Source of the DNA: Paenibacillus kribbensis
GTDB lineage: Bacteria > Bacillota > Bacilli > Paenibacillales > Paenibacillaceae
Assembly (NCBI RefSeq): GCF_002240415.1
Contig: NZ_CP020028.1
Coordinates: forward strand, 310,001-374,000
DNA length: 64,000 nucleotides
Direction of reading: 5' to 3'
Under the pieces are notes generated by a model. It ran no database searches. It was not told the DNA's origin and saw only the letters and a list, made by a program, of their open reading frames with translations. Both the position numbers and the translations under genes were made by a program. This document shows, piece after piece, positions 42,121 to 51,416 of this stretch (position 1 is the stretch's first letter; each line of letters opens with the position of its first letter).

Positions 42121-42765
42121 ATGGATTTTAAAACCGATTTTAAACCGTTAACGGTACAACCGCAGGAGATTGAGGGCAAAAGCTTCGAGATGATCACAGA
42201 AGAGCTGGGCGAGCATCCTTTTACAGCCGAGCAATATCCGGTCGTACAGCGCGTTATTCACGCATCCGCTGATTTTGAGCTGGGCCGTAGCATGGTGTTT
42301 CATCCGAAAGCGATTGAAGCCGGAATTGCAGCGATTCGTGCAGGCCAGCAGGTCGTGGCCGATGTGCAAATGATTCAAGCGGGGGTCAGCAAGGATCGTA
42401 TCCGTCAGTTCGGTGGGGACGTGCATGTGTATATTTCCGACCCCGATGTGATCGAAGAAGCGAAAAGGCTGAATACGACACGTGCCATTATTTCGATGCG
42501 CAAAGCGATTCAGGCTAGCGAAGGCGGCATCTATGCGATTGGTAATGCGCCGACTGCGCTGCTGGAGCTGATTCGTTTGGTCAAGGAAGGAGCGGCCAAG
42601 CCTGGACTGGTGATCGGGATGCCCGTTGGCTTCGTGTCTGCAGCAGAGTCGAAGGATGAGCTGCGCAAGCTCGATATTCCGTTCATTACGAATATTGGGC
42701 GCAAGGGCGGCAGTACGATTGTTGTAGCGGCACTGAATGCGATCTCCTTAATGGCTGTCCGCTAG
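42121..42765 (+). CDS. cbiC: Cobalt-precorrin-8 methylmutase
   Basis: A 214-aa CbiC/CobH enzyme moving the methyl group from C11 to C12 to give cobyrinic acid. Typical segments: VVQRVIHASADFELGRSMVFHP with the catalytic His (~44), VVADVQMIQAGV, and AIGNAPTALLELIRL (~140), GMPVGFVSAAESK. AAGGAG before ATG. Confidence 0.95.
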   Translation: MDFKTDFKPLTVQPQEIEGKSFEMITEELGEHPFTAEQYPVVQRVIHASADFELGRSMVFHPKAIEAGIAAIRAGQQVVADVQMIQAGVSKDRIRQFGGDVHVYISDPDVIEEAKRLNTTRAIISMRKAIQASEGGIYAIGNAPTALLELIRLVKEGAAKPGLVIGMPVGFVSAAESKDELRKLDIPFITNIGRKGGSTIVVAALNAISLMAVR

Positions 42766-42845
42766 CTGCGGTTGTCCGTTTGCTGTATCATGAAATGAAT
42801 TGGAACATGATCATGATCAGTAGAAGAGGTTAAGGAGGAATAGGT

Positions 42846-43991
42846 ATGGAAAAGGAAGCGGCGTCCGCCGACAGACCCAAACGGATGAAAAGCGGTGAAG
42901 CTCCCGCGCCGGACAAGCCGATGCGGTCAGGCTTTACGACTGGAGCCTGTGCAGCTGCAGTAGCCAAAGGAGCGGTGCAAATGCTCATCACGGGCATTCC
43001 GTCGAAGGAAGCGGTGATATCGCTGCCAGCGGGCTTCGATCATGCGTTTGAGCTGATCGAGCCTGTGCTGAACGCGGACGAAGCTTCCTGTACGACGATC
43101 AAGGACGGTGGCGATGACCCGGATGCCACGCATCAGGCGCGAATTACCGCGTCCGTTAGCTGGCGCGAGGAGCCGGGCGTTGAGCTGGACGGCGGCATCG
43201 GCGTGGGGCGGGTAACGAAGCCCGGTCTGCCTGTACCCGTCGGGGAAGCAGCAATCAATCCCGTGCCGCGCCGGATGATTGCAGAGGCCGTCACAGGCGT
43301 GTTGGAGGAGCACGGATCGGCCAAAGGCGTCCGTGTCGTCATCAGCGTACCGGACGGCGAAGAAATCGCCAAGAAAACGCTGAACGGGCGGCTTGGCATT
43401 CTGGGTGGTATTTCCATATTGGGTACACGCGGTGTGGTGGTTCCGTTTTCCACATCGGCTTATAAAGCCAGTGTCGTGCAGGCCATATCGGTTGCGCAAG
43501 CGATGAACTGCCAGGAAATTGTCCTGACCACAGGCGGCAGCAGTGAAAAATATGCCATGCAAATGTACGATCAGCTGACGGAAGAAGCCTTTATTCAGAT
43601 GGGCGACTTTGTCGGCTTTGCAGTCAAGCATGGCAAACGACTGGGAATGAAGAAGATTATTCTCGTCGGCATGCCCGGCAAGCTGTCCAAGGTCGCTCAA
43701 GGCGTCATGATGGTTCACTCCAAGAGTGCCCCGGTGGACTTTGGCTTTCTAGCTAAGGTCGCTCGCGAAGCAGGTGTGGACGAGTCGCTTGCAGCGGCAG
43801 TGGCAGAAGCCAATACCGCGACGCAGGTGGCTGATATGATGACCGAGGCTAATGCGCTGAGCTTTTTTGAAAAGCTGTGCATCTATGGATGTCAGCATTG
43901 TCTGGAGCATGCAGGCGGTGGAATTGTCGTAGAAATGGTACTGGTAACGCTGAAAGGAAACGTACTGGGGAGGGCGAGAGTCGGTGAGTAG
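42846..43991 (+). CDS. cbiD: Cobalt-precorrin-5B C1-methyltransferase
   Basis: A 381-aa CbiD, the enzyme that methylates C1 in the anaerobic pathway. Recognised by MRSGFTTGACAAAVAKGA (~27-44), DGGDDPDATH (~88), GRVTKPGLPVPVGEAAINPVP and the ETHYL-like C-terminal VEMVLVTLKGNVLGRA. It has ~25 charged extra residues at the N terminus. AAGGAGGAATAGGT precedes ATG. Presence of cbiD marks the oxygen-independent route. Confidence 0.96.
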   Translation: MEKEAASADRPKRMKSGEAPAPDKPMRSGFTTGACAAAVAKGAVQMLITGIPSKEAVISLPAGFDHAFELIEPVLNADEASCTTIKDGGDDPDATHQARITASVSWREEPGVELDGGIGVGRVTKPGLPVPVGEAAINPVPRRMIAEAVTGVLEEHGSAKGVRVVISVPDGEEIAKKTLNGRLGILGGISILGTRGVVVPFSTSAYKASVVQAISVAQAMNCQEIVLTTGGSSEKYAMQMYDQLTEEAFIQMGDFVGFAVKHGKRLGMKKIILVGMPGKLSKVAQGVMMVHSKSAPVDFGFLAKVAREAGVDESLAAAVAEANTATQVADMMTEANALSFFEKLCIYGCQHCLEHAGGGIVVEMVLVTLKGNVLGRARVGE

Positions 43992-45240
43992 AGTGATCCG
44001 TGTCATTGGCATCGGTGAAAATGGAGCGGCAGGTTTGTCGCAGGAGACGCTGGAGCGAATCGAGCGTGCGGACCTGCTGGTTGGTGGAGAGCGCCAGCTA
44101 GCCTTTTTCAAGGCAGCCACAGGGGAAAAACGAACTTTAAAGAGCGGCTTTTCCGCCGTAGTGGAAGAACTGGGACGCTTGCGTGAGGACAAGGATATTG
44201 TCGTGCTCGCGTCAGGCGATCCGCTTTTTTTTGGCATCGCAGGGTATTTATCTACCAAGCTGGGGGCCGAGCATCTGGACATTATGCCGCATCTTAGCTC
44301 GGTTCAGCTTGCGTTTGCCCGTCTGGGAGAAAGCTGGCAGGATGCAGTGCTGGAAAGCGTACACGGTCGTCCGATGACCGGACTGGCGCAGCGGATCGAC
44401 GGACAGAATAAGGTCGCTTTATTGACAGATGACCGCAATCATCCCGCCGCAGTTGCCGCTTATCTGTTGCATTTTGGCATGACAGAATATGATGCCTTTG
44501 TCGGCGAGCATTTGGGCGGACCGGACGAGACGTATCGGCATTATACGCTGGAGGAAATGGCGCAGGGCGTGTTCCAACCGTTAAATGTGGTCATTTTGCG
44601 CCGTCGCAAGGACGCGGATGTACCAGCACCTCGTCGGGGCTTCGGCTTCGAGGATGCCGAATTTCATCAACGCAAGCCGGAAAAAGGGCTGATCACAAAA
44701 CGCGAAGTACGCGTATTCAGCTTGTCCGAGCTGCGTCTGACCGAGCGAAGCATCGTATGGGACATTGGGGCAGGCTCCGGCTCTGTGGCTGTGGAGTGTG
44801 CACGGCTGGCCAAGTACGGGCAAGTATTTGCCATTGAGAAAAATGAAGGCGATTTGGCGAATGTGGAAGCAAACAAAATCAAATTCCGCACCGATTTTCT
44901 GGTTATTCATGCCAAAGCGCCTGCCGGACTGGACGAACTGCCGGACCCGGATGCGGTGTTTATCGGCGGGAGTGGGGGAGAACTGGCAGAGCTGATTCGG
45001 CTGTGCGCTTCCCGTCTGCGCACGGATGGAAGAATCGTGGTCAATGCCGCCACCGTTGAGACATTGCATGATGGCATGAAGGCGATGCAGGCAGCAGGGC
45101 TGGAGACTTCGGTAACACTGCTGCAGACGGCACGCAGCAAGCCCATTTTAAATATGACGCGTTTTGACGGACTGAATCCGATATACGTCATTACCGGACA
45201 GCCTTCGGCGGACGTAACTGACGAAATAGCAGAGGGTTAA
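43984..45240 (+). CDS. cbiET: Cobalt-precorrin-7 methyltransferase fusion CbiE-CbiT
   Basis: A 418-aa fusion equivalent to CobL. The N half (~1-205) is the C5-methyltransferase CbiE (VIGIGENGAAGLS; VVLASGDPLFFGI), the C half (~225-400) the C15-methyltransferase and decarboxylase CbiT, an AdoMet Rossmann enzyme (VWDIGAGSGSVAVECA; VFIGGSGGEL). GTG start overlaps cbiD by eight bases. Confidence 0.95.
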   Translation: MSRVIRVIGIGENGAAGLSQETLERIERADLLVGGERQLAFFKAATGEKRTLKSGFSAVVEELGRLREDKDIVVLASGDPLFFGIAGYLSTKLGAEHLDIMPHLSSVQLAFARLGESWQDAVLESVHGRPMTGLAQRIDGQNKVALLTDDRNHPAAVAAYLLHFGMTEYDAFVGEHLGGPDETYRHYTLEEMAQGVFQPLNVVILRRRKDADVPAPRRGFGFEDAEFHQRKPEKGLITKREVRVFSLSELRLTERSIVWDIGAGSGSVAVECARLAKYGQVFAIEKNEGDLANVEANKIKFRTDFLVIHAKAPAGLDELPDPDAVFIGGSGGELAELIRLCASRLRTDGRIVVNAATVETLHDGMKAMQAAGLETSVTLLQTARSKPILNMTRFDGLNPIYVITGQPSADVTDEIAEG

Positions 45241-45272
45241 AGCTGGTAAATCAAGAGGGGGAGAGAGACAGC

Positions 45273-45989
45273 ATGAATACGGCGGCAACAGGAACACTTT
45301 ACGGCGTAGGCGTGGGGCCGGGTGATCCCGAGCTGATTACAGTCAAGGCGTACCGCATGATTCAGGAATGTGCAGTTGTGGCTTATCCGAAGAAGCGCCG
45401 GGGAGGCAAGTCATACGCCCATGAGATCGTGGAATTGTACGTAAACCCGGAAGAGAAAGAGATGCTGGGGCTGATTTTCCCAATGACCAAGGACCCGGTT
45501 GTACTGGAGCGGGAGTGGAACAAAACAGTGGTTGCCTGCTGGGAAGCGCTGCGTGAAGGCAAGGATGTAGCCTTTGTCACAGAGGGAGACCCCAATCTGT
45601 ACAGTACCTTTATTCACTTGGCGCGGCTTATGAAGGATCTCCATCCCGAGGTGCCGATTGTATCTATTCCAGGGATTTCATCCGTGTTGGGAGCGGCAGC
45701 AGCGTTGGAATTGCCTTTGGCGGACGGAGATCAGCAGGTCGGTATTATACCGGCTACGGAGGACAGGGAAGCGATGAAACGGGCGATTGAAAATCACGAT
45801 ACGGTCGTGTTTATCAAGGTTGCCAAGGTCTTGGATTTGATTCTGGATGTGCTGGATGAGCTCAATCTTGGGGATCGTGCATCTGTGATCACCAAGGTCA
45901 CGTCTCCATACGAAATGGTGTGGCGTAATGCACAAGAGCTGCGCGGACAGGAGCTTGAATATTTGAGTTTGATGGTGGTGAGCAAATGA
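45273..45989 (+). CDS. cbiL: Cobalt-factor II C20-methyltransferase
   Basis: A 238-aa CbiL/CobI of the tetrapyrrole methylase fold: LYGVGVGPGDPELITVKA at the N terminus, FVTEGDPNLYSTFIHL (~100), VPIVSIPGISSVLGAAA (~125). Strong AGGGGGAGAG site before ATG. It overlaps cbiF by four bases. Confidence 0.95.
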   Translation: MNTAATGTLYGVGVGPGDPELITVKAYRMIQECAVVAYPKKRRGGKSYAHEIVELYVNPEEKEMLGLIFPMTKDPVVLEREWNKTVVACWEALREGKDVAFVTEGDPNLYSTFIHLARLMKDLHPEVPIVSIPGISSVLGAAAALELPLADGDQQVGIIPATEDREAMKRAIENHDTVVFIKVAKVLDLILDVLDELNLGDRASVITKVTSPYEMVWRNAQELRGQELEYLSLMVVSK

Positions 45990-46780
45990 CGTTGGAGCCA
46001 AAAGTATATATCGTAGGAGCGGGGCCAGGCGATCCGGAGCTGATTACGGTAAAGGGCTCCCGAATTCTGCGCACAGCCGATGTTGTATTGTACACGGATT
46101 CACTCGTGAACGACGAGTTGATTGCGACAGCCAAGCCGGAGGCGCAGGTACTGCAAAGCTCGGGCATGGATCTGGAGCGGCAGGTCGAGATTATGAGCGA
46201 GGCCGTGCAGGCTGGACGGAGTGTAGCCCGCGTACATACAGGTGATCCGGCAGTGTACGGTGCGATTCTGGAGCAAATGGTGCTGCTGAAGCAGCGCGGA
46301 GTCGCCTACGAAATCATACCGGGTGTCAGCTCGGTCTTTGCTTCTGCGGCCGTGCTGGGCGCAGAGCTGACCGTGCCTGACCTGACGCAGACGGTTATTC
46401 TGACGCGAGCCGAAGGCCGTACACCTGTACCGGACCGGGAAAAGCTGCGTGACCTGGCATCCCATCACTGTACAGTGGCCCTATTTCTCAGCGCAACGCT
46501 GGCGAAGAAGGTGGTTGCCGAGTTTCTGGCGGCAGGCTGGAGCGAGGATACTCCTGTAGCGGTTGTGCAGCGCGCTACCTGGCCGGACCAGAAAATTGTA
46601 CGCACGACGCTTGCCCAATTGCCAGCCGATCTGCGTGCAGCGGGCATCACGATGCATGCCATGATTTTGGCAGGTTGGGCACTCGACCCGGGCCTGGTGG
46701 ACAAGGATGCGCATCGTTCCAAGCTGTATGACAAGTCGTTCACCCATGGCTACCGAAAGGGAGTGAAGCCGGGTGGGTAA
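45986..46780 (+). CDS. cbiF: Cobalt-precorrin-4 C11-methyltransferase
   Basis: A 264-aa CbiF/CobM: KVYIVGAGPGDPELITVKG start, ARVHTGDPAVYGAILEQM (~75), YEIIPGVSSVFASAAVLG (~105) and AVVQRATWPDQKIVR (~192), which is diagnostic of CobM/CbiF. Overlaps both neighbours by a few bases, so the block cbiL-F-G-A is translationally coupled. Confidence 0.96.
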   Translation: MTLEPKVYIVGAGPGDPELITVKGSRILRTADVVLYTDSLVNDELIATAKPEAQVLQSSGMDLERQVEIMSEAVQAGRSVARVHTGDPAVYGAILEQMVLLKQRGVAYEIIPGVSSVFASAAVLGAELTVPDLTQTVILTRAEGRTPVPDREKLRDLASHHCTVALFLSATLAKKVVAEFLAAGWSEDTPVAVVQRATWPDQKIVRTTLAQLPADLRAAGITMHAMILAGWALDPGLVDKDAHRSKLYDKSFTHGYRKGVKPGG

Positions 46781-47861
46781 TCCATTTGCCGCTGTGGCGA
46801 TCACGAAGCATGGAGTGGAAATGGCACGTCATTTGGGAGCCAGCTTTCCCGGCACCGATGTGTATTACATGTCCAAGTTTGAGCGAGGGGACGAGCAGGA
46901 GCGCGGCATTCAACTGTTCGAAGGCTCGGTCAAGCTGATTTTGCCGGATTTATTTAAACAATATAACGGTATTATTTTAATTATTTCCCTCGGTGCGGTG
47001 GTTCGCATGATTGCGCCGATTTTGGTGGATAAAAAGGTAGACCCGGCTGTAGTCGTCATTGATGATCGCGGAGAGCATGTCATTAGCGTACTGTCCGGCC
47101 ATTTGGGCGGCGCCAATGAATTGACCCGCCATGTGGCTGCTGTGCTGGGCGCACGTGCAGTGATTACAACCGCATCGGACGTACAGGGCACGATTCCGGT
47201 GGACATGTTGGGTCGGGAATTGGGCTGGGTGGTCGACAGCTTCGACAAGGCCACTCCAGTAAGTGCGGCTGTGGTGAACGAGGAGCCTGTCGCGCTCATA
47301 CAAGAGACGGGTGAACGAAACTGGTGGCGTTACGACAAGCCTGTACCTGCACATATCAAGGTATATTCTTCGATGGCAGAAGCAGCACGAGAGCCCTTTA
47401 ACGCCGCGTTGGTCGTTAGCGACCGTTTGCTGGAGCCGGAAGAAGAGGAGCGTTTCCTTTCGAACGGCGTGTTGTACCGTCCCAAAAGCCTGGTGCTTGG
47501 CATAGGCTGTAATCGGGGTACGGATGTGGAGGAACTGGAGGCTGGCGTACTCGGCACCTTGCAAGAGCTGCGTTTGTCTGTAAAAAGCGTGCGGAATATT
47601 GCCACCATCGATTTGAAAAAGGATGAAGAGGGCCTGCTCGCCCTCTGCGCCAAATACGGCTGGGAACTGGTGACGTACACCCCGTCAGAGCTGAACACGG
47701 TGCAGCTTCCCAATCCATCGGAAACGGTCTTCAAATACACCGGCGCATATGGAGTTAGCGAGCCTTCAGCCCTGTTGTCTTCCGGTGCAGACCATTGGCT
47801 GCTGGAGAAGAAAAAAAGCGGCAATATGACGCTGTCCGTAGCCCGGGTTGCCTATGACTGA
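46773..47861 (+). CDS. cbiG: Cobalt-precorrin-5A hydrolase
   Basis: A 362-aa CbiG that opens the delta-lactone and releases acetaldehyde. Three regions: N-terminal domain (FAAVAITKHGVEMARHL; GAVVRMIAPILVDKKVDPAV), a short middle domain, and the C-terminal CobE/GbiG domain (LVLGIGCNRGTDVEELE, ~245; YTPSELNTVQLPNPSETV; GVSEPSALLSSG). GTG start inside the cbiF end. Confidence 0.95.
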   Translation: MGNPFAAVAITKHGVEMARHLGASFPGTDVYYMSKFERGDEQERGIQLFEGSVKLILPDLFKQYNGIILIISLGAVVRMIAPILVDKKVDPAVVVIDDRGEHVISVLSGHLGGANELTRHVAAVLGARAVITTASDVQGTIPVDMLGRELGWVVDSFDKATPVSAAVVNEEPVALIQETGERNWWRYDKPVPAHIKVYSSMAEAAREPFNAALVVSDRLLEPEEEERFLSNGVLYRPKSLVLGIGCNRGTDVEELEAGVLGTLQELRLSVKSVRNIATIDLKKDEEGLLALCAKYGWELVTYTPSELNTVQLPNPSETVFKYTGAYGVSEPSALLSSGADHWLLEKKKSGNMTLSVARVAYD

Positions 47862-49311
47862 CGTCATGAAGCAGGCCGTACAGCCTGATCCGTCTGCCAC
47901 AGCGCTCAGAAGTCGTATTGTTGTTGCCGGCACGGGCAGCGGTGCGGGCAAAACGACCGTCACCCTCGGGCTAATGAAGGCATTCGCCGACAGCGGCCTG
48001 CGCGTGCAGGGTTTTAAGTGCGGGCCGGATTATATTGATCCGACCTATCATACGGCCGCGACCGGAACGCCTTCCCGTAATCTCGATTCCTGGATGACCT
48101 CAGCGGATACGGTACGTGAAACCTTTATCCGTGCTTCCGAAGGGGCGGATATTTCCGTGATTGAAGGCGTCATGGGCTTGTATGACGGCAAGGACCCGCT
48201 CAGCAATACCGGGTCGACCGCCGAAATCGCCATGCTGACTGACAGCCCTGTATTGCTGGTTGTCGACGTGCGCAGCATGGCACGCAGCGCGGCCGCTATT
48301 GTGCTCGGCTTTCAGCGCCTGGAGCCCAAGCTGCGCATTGCGGGCGTGATCGTAAATCGCTGCGGAAGCCAGGGGCATTACAGCATCGTCAGGAAGGCGA
48401 TTGAGCAGGAGTGCGGTATCCCCGTGCTCGGCTGGCTAAAGCGCGATGACGGGCTGGACATACCCGAGCGTCATCTGGGTCTGGTGCCTGCTGTGGAACG
48501 CGGCGAGCTGGAGCCGCTTTTCCAGCGTGCGGCAGAGTTGATCCGCGCGGGCACCGATCTGGAGGCGCTGCGGGCATTGGCGGATTCGGCTCCGCCGTTG
48601 TCTCTGCCCGCGCAGCCATTATTTGCCCCGGATCGGCTTCCAGCGGAAGGCTCGCAGGTCGCGACCGGGGAGCGCCCCGTCATTGCCGTCGCCAAAGATG
48701 CGGCGTTCAATTTCTACTACCCGGAGAATCTGGACTTGCTGCGTCAGTCGGGAGCAGAAATTGCCTATTTTAGTCCACTGGCGGGAGAGCGCGTTCCTCA
48801 GCACGCCAGTGGCCTATATCTGGGAGGCGGCTTTCCTGAGGAGTTTGCCGCAGCTATCGCTGCCAATACAGGCTTTTTGGAGGATATCCGCAGCGCAGTA
48901 CGCCAGGATATGCCCATATTTGCTGAATGTGGCGGTTACATGGTGCTGGCGCGGACACTTACGGATCGTGCTGGCAGCGTTCATCGCATGGCTGGAGTCA
49001 TTCCGTCCGATGTCCGAATGCAGGAGAAGCGGGCCGCATTGGGATATCGGGAAGCGACCGCATTGCAGGATTGCCTGTTGCTGGAGGCTGGAGAGACAAT
49101 TCGGGGCCATGAATTTCATTATTCGGTGATGGCCTACGATGAATCGTCCACTCCCTACCCCTATGCCTATCAGACCAAGGGGATGCGTGGACTCCAGAGC
49201 GAGGGCTACGCGCAAGGGAACCTTTTGGCAGCCTACACCCATATACATCTGGCCTCTCTTCCTAAAGCGGCAGCACGCTGGGTGGAGAAATGCAGGGCTT
49301 ATGGTCAGTGA
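47854..49311 (+). CDS. cbiA: Cobyrinate a,c-diamide synthase
   Basis: A ~485-aa two-domain amidotransferase. The N-terminal ATP domain has the P-loop AGTGSGAGKTTVTLGLM (~27) and KCGPDYIDPTYH; the C-terminal glutaminase has FAECGGYMVLARTL (nucleophile Cys ~355) and GYREATAL...GHEFHYS. It amidates the a and c side chains with glutamine. Last gene of the operon; later steps (adenosylation, cobyric acid and nucleotide loop) are not in this window. The start overlaps the cbiG end; ATG 47854 or 47866 are both possible. Confidence 0.94.
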   Translation: MTDVMKQAVQPDPSATALRSRIVVAGTGSGAGKTTVTLGLMKAFADSGLRVQGFKCGPDYIDPTYHTAATGTPSRNLDSWMTSADTVRETFIRASEGADISVIEGVMGLYDGKDPLSNTGSTAEIAMLTDSPVLLVVDVRSMARSAAAIVLGFQRLEPKLRIAGVIVNRCGSQGHYSIVRKAIEQECGIPVLGWLKRDDGLDIPERHLGLVPAVERGELEPLFQRAAELIRAGTDLEALRALADSAPPLSLPAQPLFAPDRLPAEGSQVATGERPVIAVAKDAAFNFYYPENLDLLRQSGAEIAYFSPLAGERVPQHASGLYLGGGFPEEFAAAIAANTGFLEDIRSAVRQDMPIFAECGGYMVLARTLTDRAGSVHRMAGVIPSDVRMQEKRAALGYREATALQDCLLLEAGETIRGHEFHYSVMAYDESSTPYPYAYQTKGMRGLQSEGYAQGNLLAAYTHIHLASLPKAAARWVEKCRAYGQ

Positions 49312-49349
49312 TTTGCAACCAACCCTTCACTGCAGCCGTAACGCAAACA

Positions 49350-49384
49350 AAAGCCGAGTCCCTTTGAGGACCCGGCTTTTTTAA
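49350..49384 (+). terminator. Terminator of the cbi operon
   Basis: AAAGCCGAGTCC and GGACCCGGCTTTTTT across a CTTTGA loop. Confidence 0.9.
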
Positions 49385-49446
49385 ACGTGGACAGGATATA
49401 CCTTACATGTAACGGAAGCGCATTCATTACTTTTTTGACGACTTGT

Positions 49447-49896
49447 CTACATGAGCTTTTTCAGTTGGGAAATTCTTCCCTGGCTCACGCCAAGCATGGA
49501 GGCGAGTTGTTTTTGTGAAGATGCGGGATGCTCCTCCATCAGTTCTCTCATTTTCTCCAAAATAACGTCTGTGCGCTGATAAATTTTTTTGATATGCATA
49601 TTTTGCTTTAGTGGAGGCGAATTGGTTTCAGCCGTCGTGACTGGAATCAAATCTTCCGTTTTCATTGAGGCTGCACATTCATCGCAAATAAACTGATCTT
49701 TAAAATAGGTGTTGGTATCAACCGCACCGCAAAAAACGCAATTGGTTGATTTGTACTTACGGAGCATGAGTGTCTGGTCTTCAATAAAAAACTCTAATGG
49801 ATCGCCGATGTCAATCTCCATCGTCATGCGCAACTCTTTCGGAAGCACAATTCGTCCCAAGCTGTCCAAGGGCCGGGTCATTCCAGTCCTTTTCAT
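49447..49896 (-). CDS. AbrB/SpoVT-type regulator with CxxC pairs and C-terminal HTH (paralogue 3)
   Basis: A 149-aa third member: AbrB domain (RTGMTRPLDSLGRIVLPKE), CVFC and CDEC pair with the same ~20-residue spacing, a linker, and terminal HTH (KQLASMLGVSQGRISQLKKLM). AGGTTGC-type GGGGAGG precedes the ATG on the minus strand. Transcribed alone, convergent to the cbi operon. Confidence 0.86.
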   Translation of the reverse strand: MKRTGMTRPLDSLGRIVLPKELRMTMEIDIGDPLEFFIEDQTLMLRKYKSTNCVFCGAVDTNTYFKDQFICDECAASMKTEDLIPVTTAETNSPPLKQNMHIKKIYQRTDVILEKMRELMEEHPASSQKQLASMLGVSQGRISQLKKLM

Positions 49897-50315
49897 TCAT
49901 GCAACCTCCCCGGTTTTTAAAATTTATAGAACGTATAAGTTTGAAGCAAAGCTTATTAATTCTACAACCGCAAGCATACATTTTACAAAAAGTGCTTCAT
50001 TTTTGAAAAGAATACAGCACTTTTTTTCTTACGAGTATACCATAAACGGGCCGAATCGCCATCGTTCATATTTATAAATTTAAAATAAGTTTATTCCGAG
50101 TGAACGTATATGTTATAATCCTCTGCTAAAGGATTTCATAGGCGGTCTGTAGAATTATTTATATATGCTGTAGCTTCGGACAATGATGGCGTTGTTATGT
50201 GAAATGGATGAGGGCCAAACGAAATTTGTAGCGCGATTTGACCACACAAACAAAATAAATGACACAGGGCACGCCTTTAGAGTCCTTATATACAAGCCCG
50301 GCAAGGAGGATTAGT
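49897..50315. other. Non-coding region with an unassigned hairpin
   Basis: A 419-bp AT-rich gap between divergent genes. It contains AAAAAGTGCT and AGCACTTTTT (49987-49996 and 50016-50025), a hairpin followed by more T on the plus strand, though no plus-strand gene precedes it; it may end a short RNA. A TATAAT near 50113 may be the promoter of the next gene. No ORF is credible here. Confidence 0.4.
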
Positions 50316-50954
50316 ATGGACAGAAGAAAAGCATTGCTATTAGGAGATTATTCGTACCCGGAGTTTCACCCGCTGCAAGGGGTGGACGAAGAGATTAGCC
50401 ATATTTTACAAGATTGGATGACGGTACAATGCAGCGAAAATCGTAAGATGCTGCTCAAGGAAAATTTGGCCTCATTCGATCTATGTATTTCGTACTGCGA
50501 TAGTCGCAAAGAGGTTTTGTCGCCTCAACAAACGGCAGGACTGCTGTCCTACGTCAGCGGCGGAGGCGGATTGCTTGTGCTGCATAATGGAATTACGCTG
50601 CAAGGACGGTATGAAATTGCACAGCTGATGGGAGCACGTTTTCAGCGGCATCCGGCTGCGGGGCCGCTTTCCTTCAAGGTAACCGAGCCGGATCACCCGA
50701 TCATGGAAGGAATTGAACCGTTCGAGATCCAGGAGGAGCCGTATCGTTTTGATTTTGACCCATTCACAGAAAAAACACTGTTGATGGAATACGAGTATGA
50801 GGGCCAGTGGTGGCCAGCAGCATGGTCATTGTCCTATGGTTTGGGTCGGGTCGTCTACTTGATGCCTGGACATAATCAGCCAAGCTTCCAGCACGAGGGA
50901 TACCGCAAGCTGCTGCTTCAGGCTGCCAAGTGGGCCGGACGTTTTCCGGGTTAA
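50316..50954 (+). CDS. ThuA-like (class I glutamine amidotransferase-like) protein
   Basis: A 212-aa ThuA-domain protein: KALLLGDYSYPEFHPLQGV, LLSYVSGGGGLLVLHNGITL (~75), DHPIMEGIEPFEIQEEPYRF (~125) and LGRVVYLMPGHNQPSF (~180). Members occur in trehalose or other sugar pathways; exact role unknown. The frame extends 19 codons upstream, but AAGGAGG stands six bases before ATG 50316. Confidence 0.85.
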   Translation: MDRRKALLLGDYSYPEFHPLQGVDEEISHILQDWMTVQCSENRKMLLKENLASFDLCISYCDSRKEVLSPQQTAGLLSYVSGGGGLLVLHNGITLQGRYEIAQLMGARFQRHPAAGPLSFKVTEPDHPIMEGIEPFEIQEEPYRFDFDPFTEKTLLMEYEYEGQWWPAAWSLSYGLGRVVYLMPGHNQPSFQHEGYRKLLLQAAKWAGRFPG

Positions 50955-50979
50955 ATATAACGAATACCGTTCTTAGGAG

Positions 50980-51016
50980 AAGGGGAGCTGCAAACTTTAT
51001 GCGGCTCCCCTTTTCA
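50980..51016 (+). terminator. Terminator of the ThuA-like gene
   Basis: AAGGGGAGC and GCTCCCCTT across a TGCAAACTTTATGCG loop, then TTC. Confidence 0.75.
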
Positions 51017-51056
51017 GGTTATACTATAGGTAATCACAGGTAGGGGAGGATATATC

Positions 51057-51416
51057 ATGAGCGATTTGTTCAAAAAAGCCATCTCATTGGGATGGGGCCT
51101 CACTATTGTCAGCAAAGAAAAGGTGGAAAAAGCCGTCGAGGATCTTGTAAGCCGGGGAGAACTTGCGCCCTCAGAATCGAAAGCTCTGATCGATCGTCTG
51201 ATCGAACGGGGTGCAGAGGAACAGAGCCAATTCAAAACGCTGATCCGCGAGCAGATTAGCCGCATTTTGCAGGAGCTGGAAGTACCTACCCAAAATGATG
51301 TCGCAAGTTTGGAGCAACGTGTGGCATTATTGGAAAAACAGGTAGCAGAATTGGAAAAAGAAAAGGCTGCGCTTACGGGTTCGAGCGATGCCGAAGAAGC
51401 GAATCGGCTGGATTAA
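51057..51416 (+). CDS. Phasin-like coiled-coil protein
   Basis: A 119-aa helical protein resembling the small phasin/PhaF-like proteins of Firmicutes (LFKKAISLGWGLTIVSKEKV; ELAPSESKALIDRLIERG) with a C-terminal coiled coil (SLEQRVALLEKQVAELEKEK). It abuts the AarF-like gene, its stop codon being directly followed by the next ATG. The same gene pair is common in related bacteria, suggesting a shared task at membranes or lipid bodies. Confidence 0.75.
   Translation: MSDLFKKAISLGWGLTIVSKEKVEKAVEDLVSRGELAPSESKALIDRLIERGAEEQSQFKTLIREQISRILQELEVPTQNDVASLEQRVALLEKQVAELEKEKAALTGSSDAEEANRLD

Noticed and set aside
49987..50030. Hairpin with T run as a second cbi terminator
   Set aside because: The cbi operon already ends at 49350-49384 and the AbrB-like gene between runs the other way; left as an unassigned hairpin.
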